Shown: positions 8,955-19,400, numbered from the stretch's first letter. The stretch is 64,000 nucleotides of DNA from Flavobacterium hydatis (GCF_000737695.1 NZ_JPRM01000051.1:1-64000), one strand, 5' to 3'. The notes: a model not told the origin generated them from the sequence alone. Translations and numbers: made by a program.

Positions 8955-8988
8955 GGAGACTTTAGGGAAAAACTTAAAGTCTTTTTTT
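8955..8988 (+). terminator. Terminator after the DUF4287 gene
   Basis: Stem AGACTTTA (8957-8964) pairs with TAAAGTCT (8975-8982), followed by a run of seven T residues. Confidence 0.8.
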
Positions 8989-9358
8989 GTGCCTATAATT
9001 TAGGGATGTGCTGCAAAAGTTAAGGATTAGATATAATATTTTTTAAAATTCTTTATTGATGTTAATGCTTTGTTTGTCTCATATCCAAAATAGTATTGTT
9101 GCATTTAACTTGTTCCACATTGTAACATGAAACGTTTTTGGACACAGAACATAATTGATTGGGTTTTTATTTTTTTTAGTTTTGATTTAACCAATATTTT
9201 CTGCAATTCCTTAGTCAGAATAAAAAGTGCTTTTAGCATTTAAAAAAAAATAGCCAAATAGTCTGATTTTAAATAAATTCTAAGTTGCATAAGTTTCATA
9301 TCCAATAAATCAGATAAAATAATATTACCCCTTAATACTAATTTATCCCCAAAAAATT
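8989..9358. other. Intergenic stretch upstream of the sulfatase gene
   Basis: 370 bp of AT-rich DNA with no coding frame or RNA gene recognised. TAAGTTTC near 9289 is one base from the -7 consensus and could be part of the sulfatase promoter, but this is weak. Confidence 0.4.
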
Positions 9359-10981
9359 ATGAACACAAAAAAAGTACCTATTAAAAAATCAAACATTATT
9401 ACTGTTCTTACTGTGATATGTTTTTCTTTTGCGACTTTAATTGGATATTCCCAAAAGAGTCCAAATATTATTATTTTATTATCTGATGATACCGGATGGG
9501 GCGACTTAGGTCCCTATGGTGGAGGAGAGGGTCGTGGAGCTGCAACTCCTAATATTGATAAAATGGCTAAAGAAGGAATTCAATTTTGGTCATTTTACGG
9601 ACAGCCAAGCTGCACACCCGGAAGAGCAGCCTTAATAACTGGGCGAATCCCTAACCGAAGCGGTATGACAACTGTTGCATTTCCTGGAGATGGTGGTGGT
9701 TTGCCAAAAGCCGAATGGACGCTTGCTTCTTTGTTAAAACGCAAAAACTATAGTACTTTCTTTGCTGGAAAATGGCATCTTGGCGAAGAGGATTATTCGA
9801 TGCCAATCGCTCAGGGTTTTGATGTGATGAAAAACGTAACGTTATATCACTTAAATGCGTATACGTATACTGATCCTGAGTGGAATGCTGATATGCCTGA
9901 AAATATTAGAGCACAGTGGGTAAAAGGAACTAAAGGAGCTTTAGAAGGTGAGGCTGGAAAACCTTATAGAGAAGTTAGAAAAATAGATGGAAAAGTAATT
10001 CCATATCTAGACCAATATACCGAAGAGGAATCTATAAAATGGTTGAAAGAAAATGGGAAAAAAGATAAACCTTTTTTTATGGAAATATCTTTTGCCAAAA
10101 ATCATCAGCCAAACATACCACATCCTGATTTTGCAGGAAAATCATCTGGTAAAAACAAATATGCGGACTGTATTGTAGAGCTTGATACCAGAATAGGTCG
10201 CATTATGGATGAAGTACGAAATCTTGGAATCGCAGAAAATACTTTAATTATATATACAGTAGATAACGGAACATGGCAGGATGTTTATCCAGATTGTGGT
10301 TATACACCATTTAGAGGGACAAAGGGAACTGACCGTGAGGGAGGAAGCCGTATTCCGACATTAGCATGGTGGCCTGGTAAAATTAAAGCTGGAACTCAAA
10401 ACCATGATATTTTGGGAACGCTAGATTTTATGGCAACATTTGCAGCATTGTCTGGTCAGGAATTACCAACTATAGACAGAGAAGGCAAGCCAACTATTTT
10501 TGATAGTTACGATATGTCTCCAGTTTTATTTGGTACAGGAAAATCAAAAAGAGATATGTGGTTTTATTTTACAGAAGATGAGTTAACTCCTGGAGCTATC
10601 AGAATAGGTAAATTTAAAGCCGTATTTAATTTACGTGGTGATAATGGTGCAAGCACTGGAGGATTGGCCGTAGACTCTAATTTAGGGTGGAAAGGGGGAA
10701 GCAATTATGTAGCAACTGTGCCTCAGATATTTGATTTATGGGCAGATCCTCAAGAACGATATGATTTGTTTATGAATAACTTTACTGAAAAAACATGGTT
10801 TCTACCTACGATCCAAAATATAATTGGTGACTTTGTTAAAACATACGAAAAATATCCACCTCATGCAGTACAAAGTAATTTATATCCTGGGCCAACGACT
10901 ATTTCTGATTATTTAATGTTTAAAAATGTTCAGGATAAACTAAAAGCAACTACAACTGCAAAACGTAGTGGTGGTGGTTGA
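9359..10981 (+). CDS. Secreted sulfatase (formylglycine-dependent)
   Basis: 540 residues with an N-terminal signal peptide (hydrophobic segment at about residues 13-30, then SQ). The alkaline-phosphatase-superfamily sulfatase features are present: metal-binding D43-D44 in LLSDDTGWGDL, the formylglycine signature C85-T-P-G-R89, and the downstream KWHLGE and YTVDNGT motifs. It should hydrolyse a sulfate ester outside the cytoplasm after Cys85 is converted to formylglycine by a maturase; no maturase gene is in this window. The substrate is unknown. The gene is monocistronic and is not placed next to a polysaccharide-utilisation set. Confidence 0.88.
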   Translation: MNTKKVPIKKSNIITVLTVICFSFATLIGYSQKSPNIIILLSDDTGWGDLGPYGGGEGRGAATPNIDKMAKEGIQFWSFYGQPSCTPGRAALITGRIPNRSGMTTVAFPGDGGGLPKAEWTLASLLKRKNYSTFFAGKWHLGEEDYSMPIAQGFDVMKNVTLYHLNAYTYTDPEWNADMPENIRAQWVKGTKGALEGEAGKPYREVRKIDGKVIPYLDQYTEEESIKWLKENGKKDKPFFMEISFAKNHQPNIPHPDFAGKSSGKNKYADCIVELDTRIGRIMDEVRNLGIAENTLIIYTVDNGTWQDVYPDCGYTPFRGTKGTDREGGSRIPTLAWWPGKIKAGTQNHDILGTLDFMATFAALSGQELPTIDREGKPTIFDSYDMSPVLFGTGKSKRDMWFYFTEDELTPGAIRIGKFKAVFNLRGDNGASTGGLAVDSNLGWKGGSNYVATVPQIFDLWADPQERYDLFMNNFTEKTWFLPTIQNIIGDFVKTYEKYPPHAVQSNLYPGPTTISDYLMFKNVQDKLKATTTAKRSGGG

Positions 10982-11038
10982 TTAGAATAACTATTTTATA
11001 GTTTTAACTTCTATGAGATAGCTTAAGAATTTGAAAAT

Positions 11039-11074
11039 AAAACCTCCAGAATCTTCGGATTTTGGAGGTTTCTT
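11039..11074 (+). terminator. Terminator after the sulfatase gene
   Basis: Stem AAACCTCCAGAATC (from 11039) pairs with GATTTTGGAGGTTT around a stable TTCG tetraloop. T residues are interspersed after it. Confidence 0.85.
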
Positions 11075-11122
11075 ATTATTACTAATCAATCTTACGATGA
11101 GAAATGACAGATTGGGACGATG

Positions 11123-11156
11123 CATTGCGCTCCAACGGTTGAAACCGTTGACAATG
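11123..11156. repeat. Two-tier palindromic element
   Basis: Outer arms CATTG (11123-11127) and CAATG (11152-11156) enclose CAACGGTT (11133-11140) and AACCGTTG (11143-11150). It lies in the 297-bp gap before the ArsR gene, after the sulfatase terminator, and has no T run. It looks like another intergenic palindromic repeat unit, different in sequence from the hairpin ladder at 6405-6608. Confidence 0.6.
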
Positions 11157-11222
11157 TTTGTGGGGTGTTATTCTTTTATTCCTATTTTAACCGTGTGATA
11201 TAAATATTTTTTGTCAATTTTT

Positions 11223-11253
11223 TTGACAGTATAACTATTTATTAGTTTCTTTG
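11223..11253 (+). promoter_or_regulatory. Candidate promoter of the ArsR gene
   Basis: TTG at 11223-11225 and TTTCTTTG at 11246-11253 are 20 bp apart. This resembles the TTG/TAnnTTTG promoter with imperfect first bases in the -7 element. Transcription would begin about 20 nt before the start codon, next to the palindrome at 11267-11280. Confidence 0.4.
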
Positions 11254-11266
11254 TATCGATAATTAT

Positions 11267-11280
11267 AGATATCTAGATAT
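11267..11280. promoter_or_regulatory. Candidate autoregulatory operator of the ArsR-type regulator
   Basis: AGATATCTAGATAT contains the perfect 12-bp palindrome ATATCTAGATAT (11269-11280), which overlaps the ArsR start codon. Its core is shared with the inverted repeat before the downstream oxidoreductase gene (11686-11709), which suggests one regulator acts at both sites. Confidence 0.55.
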
Positions 11281-11578
11281 GATTGAATTGTTTAAAATGT
11301 TGTCAAACGAACACCGCATACTAATCTTGTCGTGGTTAAAAGATCCGCATGCTCATTTTGCTATTGAAGATATTGAACCTGAGGTAAAAGATTATGGGGT
11401 ATGCATGAGCGTTATACAAAAGAAAGCAGGTATTTCTCAATCTACAACGTCATCCTATTTGTCATCAATGGTAAGTGCTGGTTTATTAAAATCAGTGAGA
11501 GAAGGGCAGTGGACATATTATAAGCGTAACGAAGAAAAAATTCAAGAATTAGGAGATTATATTAAACAGGCGCTATAG
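11279..11578 (+). CDS. ArsR-family winged-helix transcriptional regulator
   Basis: 99 residues, the normal size for ArsR/SmtB repressors. The winged-helix pattern is clear: FKMLSNEHRILILSWL at the N terminus, recognition region KKAGISQSTTSSYLSSM, and wing LLKSVREGQWTYYKRNEE. A cysteine (YGVCMS) lies before the recognition helix, but no complete ArsR or SmtB metal site is evident, so a non-metal or redox ligand is possible. A palindrome covers its start, and a related one lies before the following luciferase-like gene. It therefore probably represses itself and that gene. Confidence 0.85.
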   Translation: MIELFKMLSNEHRILILSWLKDPHAHFAIEDIEPEVKDYGVCMSVIQKKAGISQSTTSSYLSSMVSAGLLKSVREGQWTYYKRNEEKIQELGDYIKQAL

Positions 11579-11685
11579 TTAGAAACTCCAATTTTAATGC
11601 AGATCAATAAATTAGGTGTTCAGTTATAATCTTAAAATGATTTAGGATGGATGCCTGAAAAGGTACTATTCTATTTTTTAAAACA

Positions 11686-11709
11686 AGATATCTATAATTC
11701 TAGATATCT
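11686..11709. promoter_or_regulatory. Candidate operator upstream of the luciferase-like gene
   Basis: Perfect inverted repeat: AGATATCTA (11686-11694), 6-nt spacer TAATTC, TAGATATCT (11701-11709). It lies 40 bp before the ATG at 11749. The half-site also occurs at the ArsR start codon (11267-11280). The shared motif in these two gaps is the basis for calling it an ArsR-type binding site. Confidence 0.6.
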
Positions 11710-11748
11710 AATATTCTATAAATACAAATAATTAAAAAATTACATTAC

Positions 11749-12732
11749 ATGGAAAATTCAATTCGAACTTTTGAAAATCACAAAGCATTCAATCGTATTT
11801 ATGCTCCAAACAAACTAACGCTTGGTATCTTTTTGCCTTTGGACCTCTATGCTGGCAATCTTAATATTTTTAATGAGCATACTAAGTATATCAAACAAAT
11901 TGACGATAAAAATTTTGGTGCTATTTGGGTACGTGATATTCCATTGTTTGATCCTGGTTTTGGAGACGCTGGTCAAGTATATGATGCGTTTACTTATCTG
12001 TCATTCCTTGCAGGACAAACCCAGAATGTTGCTCTAGGCACAGGAAGTATTGTATTACCTTTTTGGCATCCTATCTCATTAGCAAAAGTTACTGGATCAT
12101 TAGATCAATTATCTAACAACAGATTAATTATGGGAGTTGGTTCTGGAGATCGTGCAGCAGAATTTCCTGCATTCGGACAACCTTTTGAAAAGCGTGGGGA
12201 ACGTTTTAGACAAGTATTAGAAGAATTACGTAAGATAGGTCAGGAATCATTTCCTAGAATTAATTCTGAGCTAACTTCTCTAAATGGTTTGGATCTGATT
12301 CCTAAACCTATGGCAAAATCTATTCCTGCTCTTGTTACAGGATCAAGTCAGCAATCGTTAGAATGGATAGCAAATAATAGTGATGGTTGGATTACTTATC
12401 CTGGAGCAACCACTCATAAAAATGATACAATTAGACTGGGTGAAAAAATAAGTGTTTGGAGAGCTTTAATTCCTAATCAACAATTTAAGCCTCATATGAC
12501 CAATGAATGGATAGAATTGGCAGAAGATCCATATTTTCCCAGAACACCATTAAGAGGAGGGTTTGTGCTAAAAACTGGAAGATTAGGACTTATTGATTTG
12601 CTAAACGAATGGCAGGAAGCAGGAGTAAACCATGCTGCATTAGGAATTCAGTTTAGTAAACGACCAATACCCGAAATCATCAATGAATTAGCAGAAGAAG
12701 TCTTGCCACACTTTCCATCATTAAACATTTAA
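11749..12732 (+). CDS. Luciferase-like (LLM class) flavin-dependent oxidoreductase
   Basis: 327 residues with the TIM-barrel pattern of bacterial luciferase-like monooxygenases: TLGIFLPLDLYAG at the N terminus, FGAIWVRDIP, QNVALGTGSIVLPFWHPISLAKVTGSLDQLS (flavin-phosphate region), and RLIMGVGSGDRAAEF. The family uses reduced FMN or F420; FMN is likely here because F420 is not usual in Flavobacterium. Substrate is unknown. It follows the ArsR gene after 170 bp holding a candidate operator, and is followed 19 bp later by a small exported protein that may be cotranscribed. Confidence 0.85.
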   Translation: MENSIRTFENHKAFNRIYAPNKLTLGIFLPLDLYAGNLNIFNEHTKYIKQIDDKNFGAIWVRDIPLFDPGFGDAGQVYDAFTYLSFLAGQTQNVALGTGSIVLPFWHPISLAKVTGSLDQLSNNRLIMGVGSGDRAAEFPAFGQPFEKRGERFRQVLEELRKIGQESFPRINSELTSLNGLDLIPKPMAKSIPALVTGSSQQSLEWIANNSDGWITYPGATTHKNDTIRLGEKISVWRALIPNQQFKPHMTNEWIELAEDPYFPRTPLRGGFVLKTGRLGLIDLLNEWQEAGVNHAALGIQFSKRPIPEIINELAEEVLPHFPSLNI

Positions 12733-12751
12733 AAAATTTCAAAAATAAATT

Positions 12752-13429
12752 ATGTTTGATATTAAAATTGACTCTAATAATTACAAGCCAAAATATGTAT
12801 ATACACGAGTAGTTTTTTTTGTTTTATTTTTAACTGCAACTTCTTACAGTCAAAATCGTGACATTCCTGTAGAAGTTTTAGGAGGGAACAGAGCTTTTAC
12901 CCATCAAATGTATATGACTAAATATATGCATGATAAAAGTAGGTTTGGGTATTTTGGTTATTTGAGATATGAATCTCCTTATGCAAAATTTGAAGAAAGC
13001 TCAATCCTTGGGCAATCTCTTTTCTTTTATGATGTAGCGGGTTTAATTAGTGTAGGAGGAGGTGGTTACGCCACCAATTCGGGGTTTGTTCCACAAATAG
13101 CCATAGCATATAGTAAAGCGATTAGGAGTTTTTCATTTTTAGCTTTTGCAGCTGTTGAACCTATTAAATCACCTAACGGAGAAATTTTTACAATTATGAC
13201 CTATAATCCAACAATAAGTAAAAATGAAAATTGGAAATTATTCATGCAGTTTATAGGATCATTAAACTTTAATCTAAAGGGTAATGGCTATAATACTGCA
13301 AGTCAGTATTTACGGTTAGGATTGGAGAATAATGGATGGCAGTTTGGAATTGGAACTGACTTAATTCAGATAAGTACTACCAATGACTTTTCTGCAAATA
13401 CTGGGCTTTTTATAAGAAGGCTATTATGA
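12752..13429 (+). CDS. Exported protein of unknown function, possible outer-membrane barrel
   Basis: 225 residues. A hydrophobic N-terminal segment (TRVVFFVLFLTATSYSQ) looks like a signal peptide after an unusually long polar stretch of about 18 residues, so the true start may be later. The rest is rich in alternating aromatic and small residues (RFGYFGYLRYESPY, GLISVGGGGYATNSGFVPQIAIAYSK) and ends in an aromatic/hydrophobic strand, as expected for a small outer-membrane beta-barrel. No family is recognised. It lies 19 bp after the luciferase-like gene, so it is probably in that transcription unit. Confidence 0.65.
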   Translation: MFDIKIDSNNYKPKYVYTRVVFFVLFLTATSYSQNRDIPVEVLGGNRAFTHQMYMTKYMHDKSRFGYFGYLRYESPYAKFEESSILGQSLFFYDVAGLISVGGGGYATNSGFVPQIAIAYSKAIRSFSFLAFAAVEPIKSPNGEIFTIMTYNPTISKNENWKLFMQFIGSLNFNLKGNGYNTASQYLRLGLENNGWQFGIGTDLIQISTTNDFSANTGLFIRRLL

Positions 13430-13467
13430 TGAATTGTACTGTGAAGGATTGACTTGATTAATAAAAT

Positions 13468-13509
13468 AAAAGAAGCCGTATCAATGTAAGATTTGAGACG
13501 GCTTCTTTT
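13468..13509. terminator. Bidirectional terminator between convergent genes
   Basis: AAAAGAAGCCGT (13468-13479) pairs with ACGGCTTCTTTT (13498-13509). T-rich flanks on both strands suit both the exported-protein gene and the minus-strand OmpA gene. Confidence 0.85.
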
Positions 13510-13587
13510 GTGTTATACTATATCTTAATTCTTGATGTATAGGTTTTACTAAGTAATCAAGACTGCAATAATTTTATTTTTTTTAAA

Positions 13588-15516
13588 TTACATCTTAGTA
13601 ATAATAAACTCACTACGTCTGTTTATTTGATGTTGTGCTTCAGTACAAGGAACTCCGTTTGAGCAATTATTAAGAAGCTGTGTTTCTCCATAACCTATTG
13701 CGCTTTCGATTCTATCAGGAGCAATTCCCTGAGAAATTATATAATCTCTAGTCGCTTTAGCTCGTCGGTCAGAAAGCTCGAGATTGTATTGATCATTAGC
13801 TCTGGAATCGGTGTGGGATTCTATCTTTATAATTACACCTGGATATTGAGTCATTAGTAAAACTACCTTGTTTAACTCTATTGCGGCATCATAACGAATA
13901 TCTGATTTATTAAGATCAAAGAAAATAATACCAATTTTAATTTTCAATAAACCATCTTTACGCTCTATAAGTCCAGGATCAAGACCTATTGGAACTTGAA
14001 TAATCCCAGAGCTTTCGGCTGTAGTAATTGCTGTTGTATTGGTTGTAAAATTATCTTTTGCAGCCTCAATTGTATAAGATGTACTACAAGCAATGTTTCC
14101 ATCAAACTCAAAACTGCCATCAATTTTAGAAACCGTTTCGTCGATTTTTTGATTCTCTTTGTTTTTAAGCGTAACAATCGCACCAGCTATTTTTGCATTA
14201 GAAATAGCATCAAAAACATGCCCTTTAATAGTTTGTGTACAACTTCTTTCGAAAGAATAAATATCATCGTCACCTTTGCCTGTTTTTCTGTTAGAACATA
14301 CAAAACCTTTGTTCGTTTCTTCGTTTACAATATAACCAAAATCATCCAGACTACTATTTAGTGGAGCTCCAAGGTTAACAGGAATATTAAAAATTTCGTT
14401 GTTTAATCGGCTTTCAAATACATCAAGTCCGCCTAAACCCAGAAAACCATCAGATGAAAAGTATAAAGCTTTATCAGTTATAAAAGGGAACATTTCGCGC
14501 CCGCTAGTATTTACTTTTTCGCCTAAATTTTTAGGATTCGAATATTGATCTTCGCCTAAAATATCTACTACAAAAACATCCGTAGAACCTATTGTTCCGG
14601 GCATATCCGAAATAAAGTAGAGTTTCTTACCGTCTTTGCTTACAGATGGTTGTCCAACTGAATAATTATCGCTGTTAAAAGGAAGTTCCTTTATGTTTTC
14701 CCATTTTACAGTACCGTTTCCGTTTTCTACCGCTTTTGCTGAGTAAATTTTTAAATTATTAATTCCTTTAGAATCTCTTTTCAGTTTTCCGTTATAATTA
14801 TTTCTTGTAAAATATATTGTTTTTTCGTCAGGCGAAAAAGCCACACAAGCTTCATGATATTTTGTTGTAATCTCTTTTCCAAAACGTTCTTTAAAAGTCA
14901 CATCTGTTTGGGTAGGGCTTATTTTTCCTAACTGAAGGTTTAAAAATGGCTGATCGTTCCATCCGTATTTATCTGTTTTTAAATAAGAAGAATCTACGGT
15001 TGTCGAGTAAACTAAATCGCCTTTATAAAACATGGGACCAAAATCGGAGTACGCCGAGTTAATATCAAGATTTTCGAGTATAAACTGTGGTTTTATGGCT
15101 TTAATGTCTTCGAGTGTTATTGTTTTTAGTGAAAAATTCTCGGCTCTGGAATCTGATGTTTTTTGCTTTTCAGAAAAACTTTTTATCCATTTTTTAGCCA
15201 ATTCATAATTCTGGATTCCTTGTAAAGATTGTGCGTAACGGAAATAATATTCAGCCGAAACTTCATCAGAATAATCGGCAAGGAGCTTACCGTACCATTT
15301 ACTGGCGTTTTCCATTTGTGTATTAAAATAATAGGCATCACCAGCACGCTGCAAAATTTCTTTAGAAACATCGCCATTTTTTATTGACATTTCATACGAT
15401 TTTGCGGCTTCTATATAATACATTTTATCAAATAGAGCATCGGCAGTTTTGTTTTTCGTTTGCGAATAAACCAACTGCATGACTAATAATACAAGTATAA
15501 TAATCGTTCTTTTCAT
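13588..15516 (-). CDS. OmpA-family protein with TPR, beta-propeller and regulatory domain
   Basis: 642 residues with signal peptide (KRTIIILVLLVMQLVYSQ). Domains in order are TPR-like helices (~25-130), WD40-like/PD40 propeller blades (~200-420; YFTRNNYNGK, LYFISDMPG, ALYFSSDGFLG), a carboxypeptidase-regulatory-like fold (~425-515), and a C-terminal OmpA peptidoglycan-binding domain (~525-642; FFDLNKSDIR, SHTDSRANDQYN, LSDRRAKA). The architecture matches PorE-like periplasmic proteins that tie type IX outer-membrane parts to peptidoglycan. It is the last gene of the adhesin-PorP/SprF operon (11 bp gap), so it probably serves presentation of that adhesin rather than core secretion; this is inference. 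Confidence 0.87.
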   Translation of the reverse strand: MKRTIIILVLLVMQLVYSQTKNKTADALFDKMYYIEAAKSYEMSIKNGDVSKEILQRAGDAYYFNTQMENASKWYGKLLADYSDEVSAEYYFRYAQSLQGIQNYELAKKWIKSFSEKQKTSDSRAENFSLKTITLEDIKAIKPQFILENLDINSAYSDFGPMFYKGDLVYSTTVDSSYLKTDKYGWNDQPFLNLQLGKISPTQTDVTFKERFGKEITTKYHEACVAFSPDEKTIYFTRNNYNGKLKRDSKGINNLKIYSAKAVENGNGTVKWENIKELPFNSDNYSVGQPSVSKDGKKLYFISDMPGTIGSTDVFVVDILGEDQYSNPKNLGEKVNTSGREMFPFITDKALYFSSDGFLGLGGLDVFESRLNNEIFNIPVNLGAPLNSSLDDFGYIVNEETNKGFVCSNRKTGKGDDDIYSFERSCTQTIKGHVFDAISNAKIAGAIVTLKNKENQKIDETVSKIDGSFEFDGNIACSTSYTIEAAKDNFTTNTTAITTAESSGIIQVPIGLDPGLIERKDGLLKIKIGIIFFDLNKSDIRYDAAIELNKVVLLMTQYPGVIIKIESHTDSRANDQYNLELSDRRAKATRDYIISQGIAPDRIESAIGYGETQLLNNCSNGVPCTEAQHQINRRSEFIITKM

Positions 15517-15527
15517 ATAGCATAGTA

Positions 15528-16451
15528 TTAAAAGAATCTAGGCGATTTTAATCCTTTTTTGCGTGACACTAATTCAAATCTTAGCATAATTTCATGTGTA
15601 CCACTATTGTAATTTTGTAATTCGGTTGTGGTATAATCATACGCATAACCTACTAGTATTTGCGGTGATATTTGTAAAGAAACGAGTCCGCTTACAGAAT
15701 CTGAGGTACGATATGATGCGCCAAGAGTTAGACAATCGTTAAACATAAAGTTGGCCGAAAAATCAGCAATTAATGGTGCGCCTGCAACATATTTTATTAA
15801 AGTTGCTGGTTTAAATTTAGTGTTTGCCGATAAGTCAAAAACAATTCCACCAATAAGATATACGTGCATGCGTTGGTTTACAAGATCATCTGCAATGTCA
15901 TCATAATCATATCGTTCGCGTGTCATAAAATTTGGTATCGATAATCCGATGTAGTCTCTTTCTCCGTGCCAGTATAAACCTGCGCCAATAACTGGTAGAA
16001 ATTTGTTGGTAATGTTTTCACGGAACTGAGCATCGGGATCTCTGTAGCTTCCTTTTGTCCAATCTATATTTAATACACGTCCGCCGCCTTTTATACCAAA
16101 AGATAATTTATGAGTTAATCCTGATTGTATGGTATAAGAGAAATTAGCATCGATGTATTGTTCTTCAGATGGGCCGATTTCTTCACTAATTACAGATAAA
16201 CCTAATCCAACACGTTTTCCTACTGGTGTATCTAAACTAAATGAAGCCGTTTTTGGCGCTCCTTCAAGTCCAACCCATTGGGTTCTGTATATTCCGGTTA
16301 TGGCCAAATGTCCTAACGAGCCGGCATACGCAGAGTTTACGGTTAGCGTATTGTACATATACTGCGTGTATTGCGGATCTTGTTGTGCAAGAGCGCCAAA
16401 TACAGATAGCATCGTTATGAGGGTGAAAATCTTTTTTATATTTTGAATCAT
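15528..16451 (-). CDS. Type IX secretion PorP/SprF-family outer-membrane protein
   Basis: 307 residues from the ATG at 16451; a TTG two codons upstream is less likely. It has a signal peptide ending ALAQQ and the family hallmark DPQYTQYMYN directly after it, then YAGSLGHLAITGIYRTQW and the repeated beta-strand pattern of the PorP/SprF barrel, ending in a strand-like tail. In F. johnsoniae, SprF is needed to put SprB on the surface, and type B C-terminal-domain proteins are commonly paired with such a partner. Here it sits 26 bp after the giant adhesin, which is therefore its probable client. Confidence 0.92.
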   Translation of the reverse strand: MIQNIKKIFTLITMLSVFGALAQQDPQYTQYMYNTLTVNSAYAGSLGHLAITGIYRTQWVGLEGAPKTASFSLDTPVGKRVGLGLSVISEEIGPSEEQYIDANFSYTIQSGLTHKLSFGIKGGGRVLNIDWTKGSYRDPDAQFRENITNKFLPVIGAGLYWHGERDYIGLSIPNFMTRERYDYDDIADDLVNQRMHVYLIGGIVFDLSANTKFKPATLIKYVAGAPLIADFSANFMFNDCLTLGASYRTSDSVSGLVSLQISPQILVGYAYDYTTTELQNYNSGTHEIMLRFELVSRKKGLKSPRFF

Positions 16452-16477
16452 AGCCAATTTAATTTTGGTTATTCATT

Positions 16478-19400
16478 TTATTTTAAATAAAGCCATCCTG
16501 AGGTTTTAGCAGAACCATCTCCGAGATCAAGGATGTAGAAATATGTTCCTTCCGGAAGCACTTTCGCAGACCCATCTGCTTTTCCATCCCAAGTGTTGTT
16601 ATATCCTTTTTTATTATAAATTAAGTTCCCCCAACGATTAAATATTTGAAGGCGATTATCAGGATATTGTGAAATACAATCGATATAAAAAGTATCATTT
16701 TGTCCGTCGTCATTTGGGGAAAATTCGTTGTAAACTTTCAGGCAATTAGGAGCAATTGTTGCCGTATCCTGATTGTTTGACGAATTGGTATCTATCTGAT
16801 CCATTTTTATAAAACTTGCCGTATTCAAGTAATCCTTAAAGTCTAATACTTTAACATGGATGGTCAATGTTTGAGAACTTCCTGCATTTACACTTGGTAT
16901 TGTCCAGATTCCTGTTGTGCTATTGTACGCTCCAGATGTTACCGTAAAACTAGTTAATGCATATCCTTTTGGGAGAACATCCTGTACCTCAACATTTGTA
17001 GCTGTTAAGCCGCCAAGGTTTTCTGCTATAATTGTAAATATCACCTCGCTACCCATTGGAACATCTGTTTTATCTACTTCTTTATTTATGGCAATATCTG
17101 TTGATGGGATGTTTATGAATTCAGAATCTTCATCATCTTCACTTTGATCTCCATTATCATTATTTGGTTTACTATCCGGATCAAACTGATTACTAGCAGT
17201 AACCTGAGCAATGTTTAGATAATCGAAACTATCCAGCCCATGCGGATTCTCGACTGTTGCTTGATAAGTTAGCGTTATTCCGCCAACAGGCACGGTTAGA
17301 TTTACCCATTTTATGATGCTTTTGCTAAATATTCCACCGCTATTAATGCTCGTAATATTAGATAATCCTATAGGAATCATGTCTTCTACAGCAACTCCTG
17401 TAGCGATACTAGGCCCATCGTTGTTGAGTTGTATAGTATAAGTTACAACCTCATTTACATTTGCGTTTTTATTGCTAACAGTTTTCTCTAAACTTAAATC
17501 GGCAACAGCTACTTTAATCTGTAAACTGTCATAATCATCTTCTGTAACAACTCCGTTATTTGGCGTAGAGTCAGGATCAGGTAGGTTACTAGCAATTACC
17601 TCAGTTGTATTTGTGTACTCATTAGCAACTCCTGTTGGTGGATTTACTTTAGTGTATATATCCAGAGATTGATTGGTACCACTAGGAATAGATCCTACAT
17701 TCCAAACTCCCGTAATATAGTCGTAAAGACCACTTGTAGGACTGCTTGTTGCATACTCAAAACCAGGTGGCAATAAATCTTTAACTACTACACCGGTTGC
17801 ATCTGCCGGGCCATCGTTGGTAACAGTTACAGTAAAAATAACTTGTGAACCTACATCATGAGTAGCATTTTGATTTAATGCTGTTTTACTAATAGATAAA
17901 TCTGCCATAACAATTACTGGTGTTACTGATATGCTATCATAATCATCTTCTGTAGTGATTCCGTTACCTGGTGTACTATCAGGATCTAATTGATCTGAAG
18001 TCATTATTTCGGCAGTATTAAGATATTCATCTGTAGCTCCTGTTGGATTTTTTACATAAACATTGATTAATAAAGTATGGCTATTACCAGATAAAATCGT
18101 TCCTGGCGACCATATTCCGTTAAAGCGATTATAACTTCCGGATGTTACATTGTAGAATACAAAATCATATCCTGAAGGCAAAATGTCTTTTATCGTTACG
18201 CCAGTTGCTGTACTCGGCCCAGAATTAGTTACAGTAACCGAGAAAGTAATTAGAGATCCTACATTTGGCGTAAGGGTATTATTAACTACTTTTTTATCTA
18301 TCGAAAGATCTGCAACAGCGGCAACAGGAACAAGGGTAATGGTTGAGATATCATCTTCGTTAGGATCACCATTATTTGGCGTGCTATCCGGATCTAATAC
18401 GTTTGAAGCGTAAACTTCAGATGTATTAGTGTAATTGCCTGTTGTGTTAACTTTTGCAGTAACAAACAAAGAGGCAGAAGTACCATTAGAAACTGTTCCA
18501 ATATCCCAAATTCCAGTTGTATTAAGGTATTGCCCAACTGTTGAGCTATATGTGATGTATTGATATCCGCTTGGTAGTAAGTCTATTACTTTTACTCCAG
18601 TTGCCGTTTGTGGACCACTATTTCTTACCGTAATTTCAAAAGTAACCGTTGAGTCGAACACAGGATTCAAATTGCCTCCTAATACCGTTTTTACAAGCGA
18701 TAAATCAGCCAAAGGACTAGTTGGGGTAACTACGGCAGTTGCATAATCATCTTCGGTTACAACGCCATTATTAGGAGTTGAATTTGGATCTGGTAAACTG
18801 CTCGCTGTAACTTCGGCAACATTTACATAATTACCTGTTGCGTTTACAATAGCGGTAATTTGTAATGTTTGTGAATCTCCGTTTATCAAAGATCCAATAT
18901 TCCATTTTCCGTTGTTCTTATTATAAGTTCCTTTGGTAGCTGTAAAACTAGTGTAAGTATAGCCAGAAGGTAATAAATCGGTTACTTCTACACCTGTAAC
19001 ATTCTGAGGGCCACTATTAGTTACAATAACTTCAAAAGTTACTTGATTACCAATTAGCTGACTTAACTTATCTACAGTTTTAGTTAAAGATAAATTTGCA
19101 GTCTGATTGATAGGAGTAGTGGTTGCAGTTGCATAATCGTTTTCTGTTGGTACACCGTTGTTAGGTGTAGAATTAGGATCAGGAAGATCAGCTGCAGTTA
19201 CTTCGGCAACATTTACATAATTCCCTGTTGGGTTTACAGTTGCTGTTATCTCTAAGGTTTCAGATTTTCCATTAATTAAGCCACCTACAGTCCACAATCC
19301 TGTTGTAGAATTATAAGTTCCTGTTGAAAGCGAATAGCCATTAAAAGTATATCCAGTCGGAAGCTGATCTCGTACTTCAATACCTGTATTATCTAATGGG

